64,000 nt of DNA. It comes from Balanoglossus misakiensis (taxonomy: Eukaryota; Hemichordata). A model generated the notes under the pieces. The model searched no databases. It was not told where the DNA came from and saw only the letters and a program-made list of their open reading frames with translations. This document shows positions 11,501 through 23,694 of this stretch, in pieces. The position numbers and the translations under genes were made by a program. The DNA lies in contig CM082584.2 of assembly GCA_040954595.2 (NCBI GenBank), positions 6,882,001 through 6,946,000 of the forward strand. Direction: 5' to 3'. How positions within the stretch are numbered: position 1 is the stretch's first letter; each line of letters begins with the position of its first letter.

Positions 11501-14500
11501 AATGTTTTTCATGTTGGTCAATGAAATTCCCATAATGAGCAAAAGAAAATTTGTTGACTGAAATTTTGACAAGTATGATGGCGCTGAATTTAAAATTCAT
11601 GTATTAGAACCAGACAGTTTACTCTACTACCCTGGAAGTCATTGACCCAAATGTCTCATGGTTTGTAAGAAGAAAATGGTTTGTTTCGGTGCTTTCGATT
11701 TACACTGCAAGAAAAATGTCATTACAGTTCGGAATGCACCGACTTAGCAAGGGTTAAAAAAGGTGAAATTGGCCGCGAAGAGAGCACATCCTCAGATGCT
11801 AGCTCATCGTGGGGAGAAACTTCTTGCGCATTCTGGTCACGTGAAATGAGGTACTCTGTTGTTAGGGAGTGAGTCACACGTCATATCATTGATTTTTACA
11901 TCACAGATTTGTTACCGTTGAGTCGATTTTTATCCTCTCGTCTGCTATTACACCATCCAATCAATAATGACCAGCTGAAAGTCTTTTGCCGGGGTTTAAA
12001 TGCGAGTAATTCCCCGCCGCGATTCCCCGGGGATAATTTCCCACCTTGTACATGGCAATTACAGCACTTGTTGTTTAATTACTGCAAAGCCACTCTACGC
12101 GAGCTGTGATTTCGCAAATCAATTTCAAGTGTAATGGGGTATGGAAGGCTAAAGGTGGCCGTGTGGTGAGAGGTGTACTTGAATGATGTATTGGCTCAGT
12201 GGCTTCGCACCGTGCCTGGCAATCTGAAACTGGCGTGTCCGAATTTGTCTTGTCTGTGATTGCCCAGGCAGTGTCAGTTGTTGACATTGGCAATAAACTG
12301 CTTTCATCGCTCATTTACTGCCGCTGTGTTTGGTCATTTTGGTGCAAAGAGTGGCCATTTGGAACGTCATGTCTCAACAGAAATTGGATGGTTGTTAAAT
12401 GACTGGGGGGGGGGGGGGGGCGCAGCTGAAATTTAAACTTCAGGGATTCAGGAAACTTTGTTTTGATACAGATTACACTTAACAATACAGCATTTTACAT
12501 TGTACCTTTGGGATTTAAACAAAATGTCGAACAAATTAGCAAAGCCTTACACACAGTTACACATATCAAGAAATGTACAAAATTACAACCAAGCAAAATT
12601 GTACTGATCATCTGATGTACGTTATTTTAAAATATTTTTGTATCCAGACATATATATTCGCAGTGTTCTTGGTCATCTCTGGTTATGAGTTTGGAAGTTA
12701 ACAAATATTGATGAAATGTGTAAGGGTTTTGCAATATTTTGTCAAATCTGACAAATGGCGGAGTACCCCCGAAGCTCCTGACCGCACTTCCTTGCTTTAT
12801 CGGCAAGAAGACCATTAAGTTTAACACCTACACTGTACCGACACCGTAAACCTTACACTCTGCAAGATTAATGATAGCTGGGTTGTCTGAATTTTGTGAT
12901 TTATGCTCACTTTTATCCTCGGTCAAATTGGCTGCCTGTTTGATCGACAGCGAGAAAGCTCGCCGTTTTCTTCAAAGTAAAAAAAAATGGAGTAGGAAAC
13001 TGGAAATGTGTAGTGATTCAAAACGTGCAATGCACTGTATCTAGAGCAAAATTAATCATTAGGTGTATGCTAACAAAGGAATGCAATTTTTCCAAGAAAT
13101 GTGATGATATCAGTTCGTTTCATCCGTCTAGGTCTCCCGAACGGCACCCTTGTGCGTTTCTCCCCGCCGCGCCTTTCATCCTCGCCGACAGAGACCGCCA
13201 GTGGAATCGAAAACGTCACAGAAGGGCAATGAAATGTGAAATATTTTATTAAAGCTGAGTTCGCAGAGGACATGGCGGCCGTAAGCTCCGACGGATGAGT
13301 CATGCATGGGAAAGGGGTTTGAGTTTAACGAACGAATTTTCCATGTTTTTCATGGCAACTTAGGGAGACTCGTACTCCAGGGGGACGGCGTTTAACAGCC
13401 CTGATGATGAAACGTGGCCGCGATGAAACAACCAGATAATGGTTTTATCTGCTGTACCTCAGTGCATTCGACATCATTCTTTCTTTTGATCGTGAGATTC
13501 TGTCAGCACTGGGAACAGACCGATAGCGACTCTGCCTGGTTTCGATCGTGACATTAGTCCAAAAGTTGCATTTTTCGAGAATTTTTGTTTTGCTTTAAAA
13601 GACGTATTTTTTTCATGTGTTCTTTCTCATCCTGCCCACAGTCAGCATTTTGTTTTCAGTTATTCTCAAAAAATGTGTCGAGTTACACAATGCATGGAAA
13701 CAAGAAAGAATCGAATTGATTATATCAATGAACATAACTGTATACCATGAAATGAAAAGCATTAGTGATACCTTTTAAGATCAGTAATTATTTAACAGGC
13801 AAGCTGTTACCATGGAGATGGTGAATGGTGTTTTATGTGAAAATACAGGATGATTATTATAAAACAGAAATTATTCACCAGTATTGTACTTCTCACCCTG
13901 AAGTAATTCTTAGCTATCATTTCATATATGAAATAATTGATGTAAATTATTAATAGTTTAATAGCACATACTCACTGTGGTCTATATTTTACAGAGAATT
14001 TTTCAGAAATATATGTGATTGGGTGTTGATATCTCTGTTGATATACATGTAGGCATAAGGCGTAAATATATGTTATAATATCTGTTGCGTATGAAATAAA
14101 TGGGAAATATTGTATAGATAAATGCACAGAATAGAGTGGATTACAGATGCTTGAAACGACTGCAGACATGAAACAAAAAACGTAAGTAACCACTTTTTAA
14201 CACACCCCTCCTCTTGTGTGATTTCAGCTCCATCTCCAACCTCGGCATTCGTCCATCTGGCCAACAAGTGCATAGACCACGGCAAACACGTGCACAAACA
14301 CCACTGGTTCACGCCGTGGGGACCCAACCATGTGCGGTGCGACAAGGTCAAAGACTTCGAAGAAGCCATCGAGAAGGAGATCACGGCCGAGCAGATTGTC
14401 TTCGCCGTGGAAATGCCCAACCGGCCGTACAGGATATCGCGCTGGTTTCAGTACATCCTGGCCGTCATCGATGTCACGGTGGAGTACGACCATTACAATC

Positions 14501-17500
14501 CTCAGGGTAAGTCGAGTCGGCCATTTTGAATACCACAACTTTTTGATAACTCGTTTGGTAGGGCTGTTCCTTGTGTGACCGTGGTGTGGTCGGACATCTT
14601 GGCATTTTTTTAATTGATTCTGCTAAGGAATGCTTGTATGAATCGGTTTGAAAGAAAATGAATGAAAAAAAAATTAAAAATTATAAATTTGTAACATTGT
14701 TTGCTCTCCCATCATGCAAAATTAAAATGTCAGTCCTGTGTTGATACACACAAACTTCTTGTTTATGGTACCATCATGATTTTTCAGGGCAAGATCCAGT
14801 GATGACACTAGACGTATCCCTCGGTTACCGAGACCATGGGGACGACCACGGCGACTGGAAAATGATTGCCAGGTCGACTGAAAAAAGGAAACTGGACTGT
14901 CACTTCGAGAAGCCATATGTGAGTATTTTGCACATCTTTTGCAGGGCAAGATTTTCTGTGAAGTATAACAGTGGGAATTCAGTCAAGACTGAACGACTGT
15001 TTCTCGTTCGGTCTTTCTAATTTCAGCACCCGGACAGCAATGGCTACTCCTACAAGTGCGAGTTGTTGCCTTTCTTCGAGCTCGGCAGTTCGCACCACGA
15101 CTACTACCTTGTCAACATCCGACTGCCGATACACGACAAGGAACAGGGATTTCTCAACACTGGCCTAGGGAAGCTGACCGATATTACCATCACTGTAAGT
15201 ATTACACCGGCTGCAGTTTCAAATTAGTGAGAGATAAATTGGCTTTAATCACCAACCTAGGCAGACTGCTGTACTGCCTACAAATGTAGGTTTTGAACCA
15301 CTGATTCTGAGAAACTTTGGCAGATTTCTCTGCAATGCTTTTGTATTTACATTCAGAAGAGGAAATTTTATAGAATTGAGCCAGTTAGCATCATTGTGAT
15401 TATCATCCTTTTGGTGCCAAGTTTCAAACTGTACACAAAACTCCCTTCTATTTTGTTCACCCACCCAACACAGGAAATTCACCAGAACGGTGGTTTCACC
15501 AAAGTGTGGCTGGCAATCAAGACATTTGTGACTCCCCTCTTGATAATGATCACCATCTGGTTCTGGAGGAGAGTCTTCCAACTCAACAGAAAGTCAGTCT
15601 TAATGGAAAGGTAAGGTAGTATCCATGGCGATGATGATGATGATGACGATGACGATGACGATGACGATGATGATATTTTCTCCACTCATATGTTTTACCG
15701 TCCTCATGTGTTTATTTTTTATTTACTTCGTATTTGTATAGATGACTTGGGATCATCTTCCATTTTCAGATGACCCATAAGATGAAAGTTACCTGAATGT
15801 TTGTGAACATATTATCATTGCTACAGATTATAAATAGTCCACATTTCACAAAAAATAACGTTCATCTCACTATATTTAAATGTTAGACCCCTCCTGAATT
15901 GATAAAAGAAATGCCTTCAATTTTTCTATCTTTCCAATGCTGAATTTCAGCCCCTTCACCTTCACCTCAGTTTCCCCACCTCTTGTAGAACTCTAAGTTT
16001 TACGTTCACTACAAGACCTCATCATGTAAAGCACCTATGTCTTTTTTCCTGTTTCAGAACCATACTAGCCCTGGGAATTTCCCTCATAATCCTGGACTGT
16101 AAGTTTTACTGCTGACCTCACTAATACCTTATGACCTATCCTAGCATTTATACCTCTAAAATGGAACAGCAATAAAAAAAAGGACGCCCGAGTGCATTGA
16201 CATGAGCTCTGTTGAATCGGGGGAATGAGTCAGACGGAGAAAAGAAATGGATGTGTGCGATAATTTGACAAGACGATCAAAATATCAGTGAAAATTTGCA
16301 AAACTCACAACAGTTGAATCAGAGAAAGGGGGGGGGAGAAATTTTTCTGTTTGAATTGCAAAATTTTCTGTCTGAACTATGATATAAGAATTCCCAGTAG
16401 AGCAGGAATTTGATTGCATGTTGTGTATAGTGGTTGCGGCGCTTGTTAGAGACCTCGTAAAAATGCATGCTTTCCCGCCGGGAATAGGAAATACTCTAAG
16501 CCCATAAATTATAGTTTGGGGTTTTTACTGTTATTAAAAATTCAGTTTACTACGGCTACATTCTGCCTGGCAGGGAGGGTTTTACATTCAACTGAGTGAA
16601 AATGTGTCGAGATGTCAGTTTTGGATGTACAATGTAGTTCTGGAGAATGTGTTGTTCACTGGCCTTGTGTAAAGTGATGGCGATAGGTTGTGACTCCCCC
16701 AAAACATGCTATAAAATATAGTGTAGGTGTACGGCTGGCAGAAAAAAGACAGACTCCATTTCACCCCAAAAACATATTCATTCAGACCAAATGTGTGAGT
16801 TAGTTAGTACAATTTATTAAAAGACATGTCGAAACATAAGACCGATGAAAAAGTGACCCCGATTTTAGACCTTGACTGGATGAATGGTGCATACCCAGTT
16901 GTAGACCGAACTGCTTGGGGGAAAACCCACCCAAAAGATATCACATATCCCATTAGTTTGATGCACTGAATCTCTCAATGTCTTCCTTTCTCCCCCCCTA
17001 CAGTTCCTTTGGAATGGCTGACACTGTGGGTTGACATACCGTTCATGTTGTTGTTGAGTGACATCAAACAGGGTATCTTTTATTCAACGCTACTCTCATT
17101 CTGGATTATCTTCACGGGAGAACATTTGATGGTAAGTCTGTTACTGTGACTACTTCTCAGTGTTGACGGGGGTATTGGTTCTGTGTCATTTTAAAGGGGA
17201 ACATTGGTCTAATGGGTTATACCTTAAAGGGGAACGATGGTGTGGTGTGAGTATTGTATTAAAGGGGAATAATGGTATGGTTTGGCTATGCTATTAAAGG
17301 GGAAACAATGGTGTGATGGGTTTTGTCTTAATGGAGAGAAGCTCATGCTCACATCCATCGGTTCTCATAATCAGTTTTGTAAAATTTTGATTTTGCTGTT
17401 TCAGGATCAAACGCAGCGGAACCGTCTCTCAGTGTACTGGACCCAAGTTGGGGCCATTGTCTTTGGTTGTGTCTGTCTCTTTGTATTTGACATGTGTGAA

Positions 17501-19259
17501 AGGTGAGTATGTTTTAGCTTATTTCAGATTTAAATTGGGAAGGGGATAAAAGAAAACATTTGCCACCCTTTTCTTTTTATCAAATTCAACTTTCTTTTCT
17601 GTTCATATACTGTTCACATATTCATGAATATTAATGAGATATATGATGTCAGAGGTCATTTACAGTGACCAATATGGCAGTGAAGTTCCAATTGCTGGTC
17701 CACAGATTTGTGATTTGACTGGACTGTCTTATTCTGCTTTGCAGGGGTGTGCAGCTCACTAATCCGTTCTATAGCATCTGGGTGACGGAAACTGGCAAGA
17801 ACTTGGCTGTATCCTTGACAACCTGTTTGTTTTGTGTCACATACATGTTGGTGTCCAGTTTGTGTGAATATATAAAGTTATTGTTTTGGCAATCATAAAA
17901 AAGGGTATTTTCAAATAATGCATATTAGTCATTCAACCTCTATATTTGATTTTACTTTTACTGAAAGCCAAACATTTCAGTTAGTGCACAGTGCAGAGCC
18001 CACATTGTCATCCAACAGGACAACTCTTGTTTATTATCTTTAACACATGCATCCAAAAAACAGATGGCCTTCATCATAGTGGCCGCTATCTGTGCCAGCA
18101 TCTACTTCATGTTCCTGTGCTACATGGTGTACAAGGTGTTCCGTAATATCAGCATCAAGAGGACTGCACTGCCGGCCATGGCCAAAGCCCGACAGTTGCA
18201 TTACCAGGTAAAAAAGCACAGGAGTTTTCTCTGCTATGTTGATCTCCTGTTTATACCCTTTCATAGAATGCTCAAATACGCCATTTCAGCCATATATGGG
18301 TGTATGTAAATTGGAGGTGACTGTATACCTTGAACTGCAGTCCTGAGCCACACACTGTGTTGGAGGTACAGTGGCTTTCACCCTTTCACTACTATGGTTC
18401 AGTCCAAAGCCAGTGTTTTCTACAGTAAACCTGGACCTCTACAGAGGGAACTTGGGGGTAAAAGGGTTACCGGTAATGTTGCAAGGATGTGTTGAAGGAT
18501 AGATCTTATCATCTGAATGCTTAGTTAGAAGCTGCCATGTTCCTATATTGTAATAATAATGATTGTGGATATTTTTATTTTCAGGGCTTGATTTACCGCT
18601 TCAAGTTCTTCATGTTCTTCACACTGCTGTGCGCGGCGATGACCGTCATCTTCTTCATCATCACGCAAGTCAACGAGGGCCACTGGAAGTGGGGTGAGGA
18701 ACACACCATCCAGATCAACAGTGCCTTCTTCACCGGGGTCTACGGAATGTGGAACATCTACGTCTTCGCCGTGATGTCGCTGTACGCGCCCTCGCACAAG
18801 GATCACGACAAGCTGGCGAGCAGTGTGCCAAATGGTAGGTCGACTGAGACAAAAGGATTGGCCACGGATGGCCTGTGGTGGCGCACTGTCATTCAGGGAG
18901 CAGTGTGTCGAAATAGACCGTTGAAATTAGTGCTATGATAACTGTGTTTTGTGTGGTTGATCATTGCTTCACTATATATCCACATTTACATTAACGTAAC
19001 CAGTGTCTTGTATCAAACATAATTAATGGAAAAGGGGCAGCTGGAGAGAGACTTTGTCCCTTTAATCTATGGTTGATTTTATTTATTTTGTGTGGTTTAA
19101 TTTTTTTTTTATTTTGTCGTTTTAATTTTTACAGGTGAAGTAAGTGGATCCAGCAACGAGGAATTTGAGATGAAACACACAACTACCCTGACCACCTCGG
19201 CTGTCGACGGGGATCCGTCTGAACTGTACAGGCTAACAGGAAAAACTGCACAAGACTAA
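8578..19259 (+). CDS. WLS: Wntless (Wnt ligand secretion mediator), 12 coding exons, complete
   Basis: Coding exons: 8578-8683, 14228-14506, 14788-14918, 15027-15194, 15474-15610, 16058-16098, 17004-17131, 17405-17502, 17745-17808, 18064-18207, 18585-18834, 19135-19259. All junctions keep phase and give 556 residues (human about 541). Wntless escorts palmitoylated Wnts from ER/Golgi to the surface and recycles by endocytosis and retromer. The protein has an N-terminal membrane helix ([10 protein letters not shown] then [20 protein letters not shown]), a luminal domain ([20 protein letters not shown]), and a GPCR-like helical block with [59 protein letters not shown] and [14 protein letters not shown]. 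The C-terminus ends [12 protein letters not shown]. The endocytic loop motif reads YQGL rather than YEGL. The start ATG matches the conserved MAGA N-terminus. The donor of exon 9 (GTATCC) is weak but in phase. Intron 1 (5.5 kb) holds no other gene I can see. Confidence 0.96.
8684..14227. other. first intron of WLS
   Basis: 5.5 kb of largely AT-rich sequence with a 16-bp poly-G run at 12405-12420. No open frame here shows coding character. Blocks of higher GC and CpG content (around 8840-9130, 11740-12110 and 13120-13440) could be enhancers, but nothing in the sequence proves it. Confidence 0.5.
12405..12420. repeat. poly-G tract
   Basis: Sixteen consecutive G residues. Similar tracts occur at 23237-23253 and 60704-60718. 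Confidence 0.95.
15629..15673. repeat. (GATGAC)n/(GAT)n microsatellite
   Basis: Pure GAT and GAC units directly after the donor of WLS exon 5 (15610). The Ser or Asp homopolymer frames it creates are not genes. Confidence 0.95.
18260..18345 (-). repeat. copy 2 of the GGTATAC-GTCAC palindromic repeat
   Basis: Contains CTCAAATACGCCATTTCAGC followed by CATATATGGG, and then GGAGGTGACTGTATACCTT, the inverse of the left end of the 7265-7442 copy. It lies in WLS intron 10. Confidence 0.5.
18370..18470 (+). repeat. dispersed foldback repeat, copy 2 of 3
   Basis: TATGGTTCAGTCCAAAGCC, GTTTTCTACAGTAAACC, GGACCTCTACAGAGGGAACT and GGGGGTAAAAGGG match the copies at 6030-6130 and 38505-38600. It sits in WLS intron 10, just beyond another repeat. 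Confidence 0.7.
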
Positions 19260-19433
19260 TAGTGGTAACCATGGAGACTGGTGGCAGCCATATTGGATTA
19301 AACCCAGCGTGTCAAGTTTGCGGAGAATTTTCCTTGGCTAAGAACGGTCAAGACTGTTTGACGATGTAAAACATTCTGTAGATAGATTCTCCTTGGCAAC
19401 AGTTACAGTACATTTATTTATTTATTTTGTATT

Positions 19434-19516
19434 TTTAACCCTTTGATCCTGGCTTGGAAGAAAAGTATGTCAAAATGGTGGCATAGGTCACCAGGAGGTC
19501 AGGGTTCAAGGGGTTA
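19434..19516. repeat. short palindromic element in the WLS 3' UTR
   Basis: The left end TTAACCCTTTGATCCTGG pairs with the right end CAGGGTTCAAGGGGTTAA as imperfect inverted repeats around an approximately 45-bp centre. It lies between the WLS stop and its polyadenylation signal, so it would form a hairpin in the mRNA. Confidence 0.6.
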
Positions 19517-19723
19517 AGTTTTCTAGCATGCACTGTAGCAGACTTAAAATACTGTGTGCTTTGACAACCTGTCGATTTTACCTCAAAAATTATGTAACTA
19601 TTTCTCCACAAGTTTTAATTTTATCTGTTCCATCCAGTAAACAGAATTATATACATTTAGAAAATTGTAGAATTTTGCCAAAAGATGCAATTCAAGCCTG
19701 GAAATATTTATCCTGTGATGTTG

Positions 19724-19729
19724 AATAAA
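19724..19729 (+). other. polyadenylation signal AATAAA of WLS
   Basis: An AATAAA followed at once by an A run, 465 bp after the WLS stop, implies a 3' UTR of about 480 bp. Confidence 0.6.
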
Positions 19730-19739
19730 AAAAAAATAG

Positions 19740-22700
19740 ATATCAGCTTGTATTTTTTCAATACATTAGCAGATTTACCATACTTAATTACTTTAATACT
19801 GAAATTTGTACTCCAATAGAAAAGAATAATTTTTATTAGCTTTTCACGTGGAATATGTCGAAAATGAAGGCTGGGCACCACTCAGAAACAATACACTGCC
19901 TATTCTAACATAAGGAGACAGTTATGCTATCCTGCATTCCTGCAGGCAATTTTGCTCTCTTCAATACAGAAGTTGTCTATGTTTATTTATAATGGATTGT
20001 ATGGAGACGTTTCACCCATACACTGCCACATTGGCCAATCCATCAAATTTGTCCAAGTTTAATAACAGGGTCAAAAATATTATACAAAAATGTTAATTTC
20101 TTTTTGGTAAGATTTTTTTCAGTTGCATTTCATTGATTTTTTCATCATTTTTATATCAGTGAAATATTCAGAGATATCTTCTTTGTTGACATACTATTTT
20201 GCCAAAAATATTTTGATTTCAAAGTTTTTTTATGAATTCAAATAAAGTCTCATATTTTTCAAAATTGCCTCATTGCATAACAATGTTAAATTGAAAGGAG
20301 TACTTTGCTGGAAATTTATTGTGCATATATTTACCTGCTCTAATCTTGATGCAGACTTTAGCAGTAATTATGTGTGTAGGGTTAAAGATTTTACGAATGG
20401 TAGCTTAATGCACAAGTAGGCTATCACAAGGTTTGATGGACCAAAATCGCTGTTGTCATGGAAATTGGTATGCATTGTGAGAGTTTTGAAAATAACATGT
20501 AGAAGTTTGTTTGACATCAGCCCAATTTTGCAACCAGCTAAGTTGAAATGAGTTGCACAAAAGCTATATTATTTTCAGAACAGGACTGAAAAACTTTTTC
20601 TGTGAACACATTACTGTTCACCTTGGGAGCCAATCGCAGGAGTTGTTATGTAATAGTAGCTCATGCCATGCAAGGGGCATTTGTTACAGGGGTTGTGATT
20701 GGATATATCTATATCCAAGGAAGCAGCTGGGGCTAACGGATATTTAAAGGGCCACTACATGTAACTTCTGGCTAATTTTTTTCGCAGTAATGTTGCAATT
20801 ATTCATATGGCCTCAGAGATTACTGTTGTTGAGTAATGTTACATTTTAGCCAAACTATCAGCAGACTAAGTCATTGTATTATCTATAAATAGCAAACAAC
20901 ATGTGTTTTAATCCCTGCAACAGTTGGCCCCCAAAAGGATACTGATTTCTCTGGTCCGATCTCTTAAAAAAAAAAAATTGTTGCCATATTTTATAGTTCA
21001 ATCCCCTGGACTACCTTCAATTGCCAAACAGCTGTAGCATTTTAGTTCCTCTAATTAATCTAGACCTTATGACATCAAAGAATTTGTTTATAACCTTCAA
21101 TACTTGCAGATTATGTGTCGATTAAATTGTGAAATTAGACTAAGTCCCAGACCAAATGAATGGCATTAACGACTTTGAAATTCTGTACTTTTGATACGAG
21201 AGTTTTAGACAGCCTTGTCGTATTATACTGTATGTTGCAAGTTTTTATGTGTGATGTAGAATTCAAAATGGCCAGTATTTTTTCCTCTGAACCACTGAGA
21301 TCTGTCACTGTTCAGTTAGTCGAAAACCATAGTCTTTACAAAAATCATGTGTACAACATGTAGTAAACCATGTGCTGTGTCAAAGTTCATGTGACATCAT
21401 TTTGCCCTTTCATGTTCAAACATGGCGGTGTTCTAGCTTTGCTTGCATCGTTCATTCCTAAGTGTAGTTAGAGTCATTTGCCGTCATGTCAGACTTGTTC
21501 TTCCGACATTTTACAATGACAATAGCAGTCTATCTGTATATTCTATAGTCAGTTGAGATTTACAGACCTGTTTGTGTTTATATCTGTGTCATTTGGATGC
21601 AGGCTGTAAGGTCCCAAGTCCTCCAAAGCAAAGTTTGTTATTTTCTGTATGATCCCAATGCTTAAGTATGTGTGTGTCACTCATAAACACAAACAATAGT
21701 GAAGTCATCGCTACTTCTGCTGGATATTGCTACTTCCTGTACTGATGTTTCAAAAAAGAAATTGTCGCACCCCTGCTACTATGGACAGCTACTGTCTCTT
21801 CTGCTAGTGAAGTCATGCTATCTTAAAAGTAGACTGGTTTATGAGAGCATTGATACCATGGTGATGGTTGTCCCGGCGACAGACAAAGCCGGAGTACGAG
21901 TAAGGTTTAATAATCGCTCTCTGCATGTTGCAAACGACCAAAGCCCTTGCATTTGTATGTACATGTATTAAAACACTCTAAAATAGGAAGCAATCTTAAT
22001 GTTTGATATTAGAGTCCATCCATTCCATTATCAGAAATAATAATTAACGGGATGTAAGTACTTAATGTTACACCGAGTTTTATGTCATTGATGGCTTTCT
22101 AGAACATTTATACTGTACATTTACAGCTTTAGTGAAAAGCTTGTATATTGTGAATAATATTAAAAGTATTAAAAAAACAATATTGTGTGAGTAACTTCAT
22201 TTCTTGGTCCTGTTGTTTGATGATAATCTGGATATTTCTTCTTCTTAAAGAAGCATATTTCCCCACCTAGGGCACTTAATCTATGGACACACAAAGGGAC
22301 TTGAACAGAAGTTGTTTCAATACTGCAAAATCTCTGATGATACCGTATAGTACCATATAAGCTTACAGCGCTAAAGTATATTTGTGCATGTATCATGTAC
22401 TGGTATTTTGTTTAAACATCGGTTACATCTGGTGTGTAGCGTTGAGGGCGCTGTTCATATAGTTGTCAGTACGTCTCCGAGGTTTCTACACCAATAAGCT
22501 TGGGCCAGTACACAGTGGATATGCTTGAATTGCTAAGAGAGTACATTGTATTGCTTAGAGAGTATAACATGAAGGCAGTGAGAGAGACGGTAACATGCTG
22601 TGAAACGAAAAATGGAGCCATTTACTTTCATCTTGTATGCCTCTTGTCATCTGTCTCTTCGATTAAGTAATATCCGTACTGTTCAGACCAAAATCAGACA

Positions 22701-23690
22701 GTTCAATGTCCTGTCGGTTATTAATTTAATTACAATATGGGATTTTCAAACTCTGTATCAATCAAATACATGTATTACAAAATGGAATCATTTATTCAAG
22801 CTTAAATCATGTCCAGATAACTTGTAAGAACACAGATATACTAAAAACGGTAACCATCAGTTTGTCATACACAAATTTACATGTTGGCGTTGCATACATG
22901 AATTTTTTTTTAATTTTCAGATTTCAGTTTAACGTTTAATTACAAGCATTAATTTATACATAATAAGATACCGCACATTCTGTCGGCTCGGGTATTCACC
23001 GATGGCATAACACAACCACCTGTTTCTAAATCAAGGCTAATCGACCCTGGAAGACCATTGGTGCAGACATGTCGTATAATTCATTTATTTTTGATTTCAG
23101 GACTTTTTTTTCGAACCGACAGCTTGAACTGACTCAGCAAAATCTAATTTTTAGTCGAGATATTTATGAAAGTTCGACAAAGGTGTGTCAGTGAACGAAT
23201 TTCAACCAGAAATCATGCAGCGGGTTATTTTTAAATGGGGGGGGGGGGGGGGGTCCGTGAAAATGCATTGTACCTTTTGGTGATTCAGGACTTACATAAT
23301 TGACAAAAAACTAAGATTCTTGAAATCGACCGGTTTGCATGTCTCTTATCCATAGTTTTGTACCACGTATTAAGACGCCATTACGGCCGCAGTTTATGCC
23401 GGGGTGAGATCGTCTCTGTACGCAAATATCATAGGTTGTCAAACCCAGCAGATACTAAAGTCATCAATTCTGAAAAGTCGAAAGCTTACATACAGAACTC
23501 TTCAAATGGCCTTGAGACGGAGAACATCTGCGGTGACGTCACTGATGTAAAATAGGCGAGACTAGCGAATATATAAATGAAAACTTCATTATTAGGCCCT
23601 AGTACTATACAGTAAGACGCACAACTGCCCTGCACAATCACTTGCTTGCTGAACCGTCGTTGGGTGACCAACAAGCTCTACCGAAAATAC
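19740..23690. other. intergenic region between WLS and the first tectonin gene
   Basis: About 4 kb, AT-rich, with no convincing exon on either strand. A poly-G tract lies at 23237-23253. The region just before 23695 is the likely promoter of the tectonin-like gene. Confidence 0.5.
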
Positions 23691-23694
23691 AGAC

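Noticed and set aside
14214-14578. Overlapping frames on both strands around 14.2-14.6 kb
   Set aside because: Shadows of WLS exon 2; only the frame starting at 14228 in phase with exon 1 matches Wntless.
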